Below, in pieces: positions 22,987-27,354 of a stretch of 27,354 bases of DNA (position 1 is the stretch's first letter; every line of letters begins with the position of its first letter). The notes beneath the pieces are model-generated. The model saw only the letters and a program-made list of their open reading frames with translations. It was not told where the DNA came from and did not search any database. The stretch is from positions 1-27,354 of the forward strand of contig CAJTQX010000037.1 of the NCBI GenBank assembly GCA_910578425.1, written 5' to 3'. This stretch comes from an uncultured Anaerotignum sp. (GTDB lineage Bacteria; Bacillota; Clostridia; Lachnospirales; Anaerotignaceae). Made by a program: the position numbers and the translations under genes.

Positions 22987-24438
22987 TCATTCTTTTTCCG
23001 GTTTTTTGATAATGACGTCATAATCCTCCACAATCCAGTAGGAAGGGTTTTCCAGCGTCAGACGAATGCTTTTCGCGTCTGTTCGTTTCAGGAAAAAGGT
23101 TTCCGTTTCCTTCCCTCCCGTTTCTTCGCTCCAATCCCCTTCCCCGCTTCTGGAAAAGGTTTCCGCGTCTGTTTCCACGCCAACCCCATACATCTGCCGC
23201 AGCCCTTCCTTCGGCGTGATCCTGTATGTATATGTCACCTTCGCCGCGTTCTCCGTCCGTTCAGAATATTCATTACCATCCTTCCAGACAACATCGTTCC
23301 GTTCCACAGAAAGGAACTCCACCGTACCATAACGGAATTCCGCCCTCGGCAGGTTTTCCGTCAGCCGTTCCCCGTCTGTGGGCAATGGCAGAGAAACCGT
23401 ATGCGTTTCGCTGTCTATCCCCGTAAAGGGGCTGCGGTGCAGCGTCAGCGGGAAGTCCTCCGCCGTCCCCTTCACCGTATAGCTGTACCCGTTCATCAGC
23501 CTTTTTCTCCCGCCATCAACATACTCCATTTTTTCGCCGCTGGAATTCTGGATGTAAAAATAATTTTCCGCGTCCAATTTGTAAGGATAGATCGGCGTAG
23601 AAAACTTGTACCATGCTTCCTGCGTTCTCTCCACTTCCTCAGAAGGAATGACATAATATTCGACCTCTATGCCTTCCTCCCGTAAAAATGCCCGCGCCGA
23701 AACCGTCGTATCGTTTTTCGTCACAGAATAACCCAGTTTTTTCACGTCTTTCATCGTTTTGGGGTCAACGACCTCGAAAACAAACGGCTCGTCAAACCCC
23801 TCAATGCGGAATTCATACCTGCCGCGCGGCTCCGTACCCCTTTCGCGTGAAATCAGAACGTCGTTGTGAAATTCCAGCGTTTTCCCATTTTCAGTGTGCC
23901 ATCCGCTGCTTGACGGCACAAAGCTCCTTTCCTTCTCCCCGTCAAACCACGTCATCGGAAAGCGATCTTTCATGACCTCGCTCATTTCGTTCCTGCTTTC
24001 TGGCCCATAATATGGCAGGCCATCTCCGGTAAAGCTGACCAGCCCGTAAATCGCAACGCCCTTGCAGTAAAAGTCCTTCAGTTCCGCCCGTATCCCGTCC
24101 TTTTCCTGCACAGGGTTCAAAAGCCTTACCTCAAGGATTTCTTCTTCTGTATCATTGATATACACGCCCACGCCGGGCAGTACATGGAACACCCTCTGGA
24201 ACGCCGCCAGTATGGGCTTGTGCCCCACCGCGCCGATCAGCAGGAAACAGCAGGCCGCCGCCGCAACGCGTTTCCCGTCCCAGCGGCGTTTTTCCTCCGC
24301 CCGTATGCTTTGCAGGACGTTTTTCTCAATCCGCTTTGCCGCCAGCCTGTCCTCCATTTCGGGCACCTCCTTCGGGAGATATGCAAGCAGTTCTTCTTCC
24401 GGCAGGCTGTCAAAAAAATCCATGTAATCCTTACCCAT
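22987..24438 (-). CDS. Probable membrane anti-sigma factor with extracellular sensor domain (DUF4179-like)
   Basis: 483 residues from the ATG at 24438; GAGGGGGG lies 5 bases upstream and the frame overlaps the sigma gene stop by 8 bases (ATGGGTAA), a sign of coupled translation. The N-terminal cytoplasmic part (about 1-58) is acidic then basic helices suited to sigma binding. One transmembrane helix follows (about 59-76), then roughly 400 extracellular residues rich in beta strands. The segment after the membrane helix (Pro-Gly-Val-Gly-Val-Tyr-Ile-Asn-Asp) resembles DUF4179 proteins as I recall them. No zinc-binding ZAS motif is seen. By position it probably holds the ECF sigma factor inactive until an envelope signal arrives; the signal is unknown. 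Confidence 0.75.
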   Translation of the reverse strand: MGKDYMDFFDSLPEEELLAYLPKEVPEMEDRLAAKRIEKNVLQSIRAEEKRRWDGKRVAAAACCFLLIGAVGHKPILAAFQRVFHVLPGVGVYINDTEEEILEVRLLNPVQEKDGIRAELKDFYCKGVAIYGLVSFTGDGLPYYGPESRNEMSEVMKDRFPMTWFDGEKERSFVPSSSGWHTENGKTLEFHNDVLISRERGTEPRGRYEFRIEGFDEPFVFEVVDPKTMKDVKKLGYSVTKNDTTVSARAFLREEGIEVEYYVIPSEEVERTQEAWYKFSTPIYPYKLDAENYFYIQNSSGEKMEYVDGGRKRLMNGYSYTVKGTAEDFPLTLHRSPFTGIDSETHTVSLPLPTDGERLTENLPRAEFRYGTVEFLSVERNDVVWKDGNEYSERTENAAKVTYTYRITPKEGLRQMYGVGVETDAETFSRSGEGDWSEETGGKETETFFLKRTDAKSIRLTLENPSYWIVEDYDVIIKKPEKE

Positions 24439-24964
24439 AAAATCCCCCCTCTTCCAGCTTTGTCCGCAGCTTCTGCAAGCCCCGCCGGGCGCGCTGGTCA
24501 ATGGTATTTTCCTTCAATCCTAATGCTGCGGCAATTTCCTTTGTCGCCAGTCCGTAATAATATTTCCATACCAGTATCTTCCCGTCCGGCTCCCCAAGCA
24601 TACGCAGAGCGTCTCGCAGGGTATCTCTGTCCTCAAAGGCAAGCTGTTTTTCCGGCTCTACTGCCTCTCCCTCCAAAGGAAACGTTTCCGTCTTTTTTGC
24701 CGCATGATACCTGTCTATGGCGCGCCGCCGCGCAACGATAGCCAAAAACGCCCGTATCCCGCCCTTTTCCAGCTCAATCCTCTCCCTGTTCCGGTAAACC
24801 TCCAGAAAAACATCGCTGACACATTCCTCAATATCCTCCTGTGGGAGTCCTGCCAGCCTTGCCCGCACAATCGCGTAGCAAAGCCCCATATACGCCTCCA
24901 TTACTGTCCGAATGCCTTTCTCCGGCTTTTTCCGCAGTAATTCCAGCAGCATTTTCTCCTCCAT
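24431..24964 (-). CDS. ECF-type RNA polymerase sigma factor
   Basis: 177 residues. The sigma-70 region 2 (about 20-85) contains Asp-Ile-Glu-Glu-Cys-Val-Ser-Asp-Val-Phe-Leu-Glu-Val-Tyr and Ala-Ile-Val-Ala-Arg-Arg-Arg-Ala-Ile-Asp-Arg-Tyr. Region 4 (about 115-168) has a helix-turn-helix with Ala-Thr-Lys-Glu-Ile-Ala-Ala-Ala-Leu-Gly-Leu-Lys-Glu-Asn-Thr-Ile and Arg-Ala-Arg-Arg-Gly-Leu-Gln-Lys-Leu. Regions 1 and 3 are missing, as in ECF factors. It directs RNA polymerase to stress promoters and is probably autoregulated; inverted CTGACAG sequences lie about 60-90 bases upstream. It overlaps the downstream membrane protein gene by 8 bases. Confidence 0.92.
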   Translation of the reverse strand: MEEKMLLELLRKKPEKGIRTVMEAYMGLCYAIVRARLAGLPQEDIEECVSDVFLEVYRNRERIELEKGGIRAFLAIVARRRAIDRYHAAKKTETFPLEGEAVEPEKQLAFEDRDTLRDALRMLGEPDGKILVWKYYYGLATKEIAAALGLKENTIDQRARRGLQKLRTKLEEGGFYG

Positions 24965-25025
24965 AGCCTTCCCCCTCCCCGTTTCAGCCTTCCTTATCCA
25001 TCTATTCCCTTTCCCTGAGGAAAAT

Positions 25026-25053
25026 CTGACAGCATTTTGAAAAAACCTGTCAG
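25026..25053 (-). promoter_or_regulatory. CTGACAG inverted repeat upstream of sigma factor gene
   Basis: CTGACAG (25026-25032) and CTGTCAG (25047-25053) are perfect inverted repeats 14 bases apart. A third CTGACAG is at 25226-25232, beyond the MITE. The position fits an autoregulated ECF promoter, with CTGACA and TCAGAT 17-18 bases apart on the minus strand, or a terminator. The role is inferred only. Confidence 0.35.
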
Positions 25054-25054
25054 A

Positions 25055-25222
25055 AAAGGCGGCTTGACTTAAGAAAACAGACTTTTCTTTTCCATTGATT
25101 TCTTAAGTCAAACGCCGACGGCAGCTGCCAGAGAAAATTTCGTCTAAACAATGAAACCATTCTGAAAAATCCTGTTTTTCAGGCATTTCATAAAATGAAA
25201 TTTTCTTATGACAACGCCCATA
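25055..25222 (+). mobile_element. MITE-like element, left copy
   Basis: About 168 bases that match the reverse complement of 26774-26943 at roughly nine in ten positions by hand alignment. Inside is a perfect 13-bp inverted repeat TTGACTTAAGAAA (25064-25076) / TTTCTTAAGTCAA (25099-25111) and a CTGAAAAA...TTTTTCAG hairpin. The two ends form an imperfect inverted repeat around TTGnCnTAAGAAAA. It carries no coding capacity, so it would need a transposase in trans. It lies between the sigma factor start and the stalk-protein stop, where its hairpins may also terminate transcription. Confidence 0.8.
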
Positions 25223-25240
25223 CTCCTGACAGGCTCTATT

Positions 25241-26161
25241 TTAATCCGACAGCAGCAAAATTCCGCTGTCCTTGTCCCCCAAAATATCTTTTATTTCAAA
25301 TATCTCCGCCATTTCCCGCAGTGGTACAAACAGTGTGCCATCCTTCAATTCCGGCACAGTTTCTGCCGTAAGCGGCACGTCCATGTGCTTCCATGTTTTT
25401 TCTCCCGCTGTCACTTCAATTTTGTGTACTCCTGCCTGAATTACCGCGGTTTTTGTTTCCGGCTTCCATACAATGCCCCCTTGCGGCTGCTCGTTCCCCT
25501 CCAATATCATGGTAATGTCCCTAGCCGCAATCATGGCATGTCCGCCCTCGTTCCAGTAAATCGGCGCATGCAGTTTTTTTGTATCCCCGTTAAAATAAAA
25601 TTCGTTTCGCCCCAACGCCAACATAATCTCTCTCCGGCGTTTCTCCCGTTCATATGTAAGGAAATGGATGAAATCTTCCCGCAATTCCAAATCTTCTTTT
25701 CCCTTCAAAAGGTTATCCCCGTAATCCTCCCCACCAAGCAGCCAAAGCGATATTTCTTCCCCGCCCTGTATTTCTCTGCCCATAAATACGTCTGGTACAA
25801 ACAAAATTCCTCCGTCCTGTGCGTCCTCCAACGAAACAGAACATATCCTTTTATCCTCCTGAATCAGCCCCTCTTCTTCCCAGCCTCCCATATCAAACCA
25901 GATATGTTCGCTGCCCCTCATTTCAAAATATAGCTTTTTCCCCTTAAAACTGCCTTTTGGGGGCAGCTCCACATGTATTGCCCTTTCCGGCCGGCAGCGG
26001 GCTCCTGCCTTGAAATTACCGCCCTCCACCGAAAGCAAAATGTCCCCCTGAGCAGCTTCTACCGCTATCTCTTTCACATCTGTTTCAAAGCCGCACTGCG
26101 CAAAAGCCGTTGTTCCCGTTAATAATATGCATACCAATACACAGCAAAATAACCGTTTCAT
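25241..26161 (-). CDS. Secreted protein with C-terminal copper-amine-oxidase-like (stalk) domain
   Basis: 306 residues from the ATG at 26161, which has AAGGAGG 8 bases upstream; an ATG two codons earlier is too close. A signal peptide (about 1-22, ending Ala-Phe-Ala) leads to a beta-rich region of about 150 residues that I do not recognise. The C-terminal part (about 180-306) looks like a stalk domain: Ile-Ala-Ala-Arg-Asp-Ile-Thr, Trp-Lys-Pro-Glu-Thr-Lys-Thr-Ala-Val-Ile and Leu-Phe-Val-Pro-Leu-Arg-Glu-Met-Ala. Such domains are common on clostridial surface proteins and are not enzymes by themselves. It has its own promoter and is probably monocistronic; a MITE lies right after its stop. Confidence 0.75.
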   Translation of the reverse strand: MKRLFCCVLVCILLTGTTAFAQCGFETDVKEIAVEAAQGDILLSVEGGNFKAGARCRPERAIHVELPPKGSFKGKKLYFEMRGSEHIWFDMGGWEEEGLIQEDKRICSVSLEDAQDGGILFVPDVFMGREIQGGEEISLWLLGGEDYGDNLLKGKEDLELREDFIHFLTYEREKRRREIMLALGRNEFYFNGDTKKLHAPIYWNEGGHAMIAARDITMILEGNEQPQGGIVWKPETKTAVIQAGVHKIEVTAGEKTWKHMDVPLTAETVPELKDGTLFVPLREMAEIFEIKDILGDKDSGILLLSD

Positions 26162-26198
26162 CTCCATATCCTCCTTCTCCTACAATAGTCATAGTTTT

Positions 26199-26227
26199 AG
26201 TATAGCAATGCCCTGTCTTTCCGTCAA
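26199..26227 (-). promoter_or_regulatory. Sigma-A-type promoter of the stalk-domain protein gene
   Basis: On the minus strand TTGACG (26222-26227) and TATACT (26199-26204) are 17 bases apart, about 38 bases upstream of the ATG. Confidence 0.7.
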
Positions 26228-26296
26228 GAAAAGCCTTGCGGGCTGGATATTTCCCAATTTCACAAAACTATTTGAATCCAGTCTGTGCCAATGCTG

Positions 26297-26572
26297 CCTT
26301 CGCCTGACAAGGGGATGCACGCTTTTTCAGCCGGAATTTGTGCATTTTCTTCGTTTTCTGCCCTTGACGTACCTACAGGTACGCCTGTGGGCAGACGCCT
26401 TGAAACTGCTCCAAATTACGTACTGAAAAAGTCGCAGAACTGAAAGCAGGCTGTTTTGTGGCTATGCAAGGCTTTCGAGCGCGGCGTACCGAGTGGTACG
26501 CTAAGCAAGAGTAACACAGCAGAGCCTCAAAACAGATGTTTTCAGCCGTATATCCCCTTTGTCAAGCGAAGG
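26297..26572. mobile_element. 276-bp non-coding element with inverted ends and twin hairpins
   Basis: CCTTCGCCTGACAAGGGGAT (26297-26316) is an imperfect inverted repeat of the 21 bases at 26552-26572. Inside are two long-stemmed structures. The first has CTTTTTCAG (26322-26330) pairing with CTGAAAAAG (26423-26431), CTGCCC with GGGCAG, and a central CGTACC-TACA-GGTACG (26368-26383). The second has CTGTTTTGTGGCT (26451-26463) pairing with AGCCTCAAAACAG (26523-26535) and a central GCGTACC-GAGT-GGTACGC (26484-26501). No credible ORF is present. It looks like a MITE or REP-type element and is distinct from the 168-bp family. Confidence 0.65.
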
Positions 26573-26578
26573 TATAAT
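26573..26578 (+). promoter_or_regulatory. -10 hexamer of the SUKH pseudogene
   Basis: A consensus TATAAT directly abuts the inner edge of the 276-bp element and lies 37 bases before the ATG at 26616. No good -35 is seen at 17 bases upstream, where the element now lies. Confidence 0.45.
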
Positions 26579-26615
26579 CATAGCAGAAAAATTGGAATTG
26601 GAGAGAGGAACCGTT

Positions 26616-27216
26616 ATGGATTTTGACCCATTTAAAGAAACCATTCAAAAGACAAAAAGCCTTTACGTTTCGCATTGGAGCATGACAAAATACCAACAAT
26701 GGAAGAAATCATTGCCTTCTAAAAACAGTACCAAATCACCTTACCTCAAAAATATATACAGTTTCTCCTGCATTATGGGCATTGCCATAAGAAAATTTTA
26801 TTTTTTTGAAATGCCAGAAAAATCAAGATTTTTCAGAACAGTTTCCTTGTTCAGAAGAAATTTTCTCAGGCAACTGCCGTCAGCGTTTGACTTAAGAAAT
26901 CAATAGAAAAGAAAAATCTGTTTTCTTAAGTCAACCCGCCTTTATGGCGGCGGTTATTTTGGATACGCAAATATCTATTCTTTAGACAAAAGCAGTGTTT
27001 TTTTATTTTCAATCACAACCCCGCCAAAGTGCAGGGCTTGTTTTCATAGCGGATAATGGATGTTGTGACTATTACGCATTTCGTATTGAGTCCGGTAAGT
27101 GCAGAGAGGAAATTGTTTTTTTCGACCATGAGGATCATACAATAAAAGATACAGCCTTTTCCGATGTTTTGGAGTATCTTATAAAAACAGGATTACATCA
27201 AAGCAATATACTTTAG
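26616..27216 (+). pseudogene. SMI1/KNR4 (SUKH) family gene disrupted by a MITE and other lesions
   Basis: GGAGAGG lies 7 bases before the ATG at 26616, which begins Met-Asp-Phe-Asp-Pro-Phe-Lys-Glu-Thr-Ile. The match then moves to another frame near 26699 (Met-Glu-Glu-Ile-Ile-Ala-Phe), meets a TAA at 26720-26722 where Glu is expected, and continues Leu-Pro-Gln-Lys-Tyr-Ile-Gln-Phe-Leu-Leu-His-Tyr-Gly up to the MITE at 26774. Just after the MITE, from 26946, Gly-Gly-Gly-Tyr-Phe-Gly-Tyr-Ala-Asn-Ile-Tyr-Ser-Leu-Asp resumes. A frameshift in the T-run at 26998-27003 leads into the C-terminal Ile-Ala-Asp-Asn-Gly-Cys-Cys-Asp-Tyr-Tyr and Glu-Glu-Ile-Val-Phe-Phe-Asp-His-Glu-Asp, ending at 27216. Together these make a normal SUKH protein of about 145 residues. 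It has at least four lesions, so it is no longer functional. Confidence 0.85.
26774..26943 (-). mobile_element. MITE-like element, right copy, inserted in the SUKH gene
   Basis: About 170 bases, the inverted partner of 25055-25222. It contains the same inverted repeat TTGACTTAAGAAA (26887-26899) / TTTCTTAAGTCAA (26922-26934) and an AAAAATC-AA-GATTTTT hairpin. TTATGG occurs at both junctions (from 26773 and from 26942), a possible 5-6-bp target duplication. Rejoining the flanks restores the SUKH reading frame Leu-His-Tyr-Gly-Gly-Gly-Tyr-Phe-Gly. Confidence 0.85.
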
Positions 27217-27267
27217 CAGTAACCATTCCTGTCCTTAAAATAATGTACTTTTTCTTTCGTAAACAGC

Positions 27268-27297
27268 AAAAAAAGAGAGCCTTTCCAGACTCTCTTT
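27268..27297. terminator. Terminator between tRNA-Gln and SUKH pseudogene
   Basis: AAAGAGAG (27272-27279) pairs with CTCTCTTT (27290-27297) over a 10-base loop, and a 7-base A-run on the plus strand gives a T-run on the minus strand. It mainly ends the tRNA transcript, immediately downstream of its 3' end. Confidence 0.85.
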
Positions 27298-27299
27298 AG

Positions 27300-27354
27300 C
27301 TAGGGTAGCAGGATTCGAACCTGCGAATGACGGAATCAGAATCCGTTGCCTTAC
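27300..27354 (-). tRNA. tRNA-Gln (anticodon CTG), 5' part beyond the window
   Basis: The minus strand shows the end of the D arm (GTAAGGC), an anticodon stem ACGGA/TCCGT with loop TTCTGAT (anticodon CUG), a T arm GCAGG-TTCGAAT-CCTGC, the acceptor strand TACCCTA and discriminator G. This closely parallels the bacterial tRNA-Gln. CCA is not encoded (CTA follows). The first ~20 bases lie outside the window. Confidence 0.93.

Noticed and set aside
25055..26943. A composite transposon bounded by the two inverted MITE copies and carrying the stalk-domain gene
   Set aside because: The right copy is flanked on both sides by the two halves of one SUKH gene, so it inserted alone; the copies do not delimit one mobile unit.
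1..27354. CRISPR array, rRNA genes, prophage or integrase
   Set aside because: No regularly spaced direct repeats, rRNA-like sequence, recombinase or phage structural proteins were seen on either strand.

Overview
The window looks like a chromosomal segment of a Gram-positive, spore-forming, probably anaerobic member of the Clostridia, most likely Lachnospirales. The signs are strong AGGAGG-type ribosome binding sites, the conserved yloU-fakA...recG order, GerMN and copper-amine-oxidase-like stalk domains, clostridial RtcB and Cys-rich alpha-hydroxy-acid oxidoreductase types, a DUF3781 protein and a tRNA-Gln without encoded CCA. An Anaerotignum-like genus is only a guess from the style of the proteins. 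Nearly all genes lie on the minus strand.

Layout. 51-3622 (minus): a SUKH/SMI1-KNR4 protein, an XRE regulator with a membrane domain, and a secreted GHL10 glycosidase-like protein with two stalk domains. 3944-5005 (plus): shikimate dehydrogenase fused to a shortened, motif-damaged shikimate kinase. 11112-5177 (minus): a probable operon comEA - response regulator - histidine kinase - GerMN protein - comEC, with a good promoter at 11164-11192. 11214-13919: two convergent D,D-carboxypeptidases that share one bidirectional terminator. 19551-14229 (minus): yloU (Asp23/Gls24) - fakA-like - TPR membrane protein - DUF3781 - recG. 19838-20515 (plus): a CPBP protease. 22868-20573 (minus): FMN-dependent alpha-hydroxy-acid oxidoreductase, then RtcB. 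24964-22987 (minus): ECF sigma factor overlapping its probable anti-sigma factor. 26161-25241 (minus): a secreted stalk-domain protein. The right end holds a broken SUKH gene on the plus strand and a partial tRNA-Gln on the minus strand.

The most interesting content is non-coding. A roughly 168-bp MITE-like element is present in two full inverted copies (25055-25222, 26774-26943) and one internally deleted 50-bp copy (21797-21846). The right copy sits inside the SUKH gene and splits it at the codons for its conserved Gly-Gly-Gly motif. The deleted copy supplies the last residues and stop codon of the alpha-hydroxy-acid oxidoreductase. A different 276-bp element (26297-26572) has about 20-bp inverted ends and two hairpins sharing one CGTACC-N4-GGTACG core. 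A third family of multi-hairpin intergenic repeats occurs at 12574-12655, 13985-14218 and 17391-17483; its stems differ in sequence but keep pairing.

I see no complete new defence or metabolic system. The comEA-two-component-GerMN-comEC operon and the small-element dynamics are the best leads.
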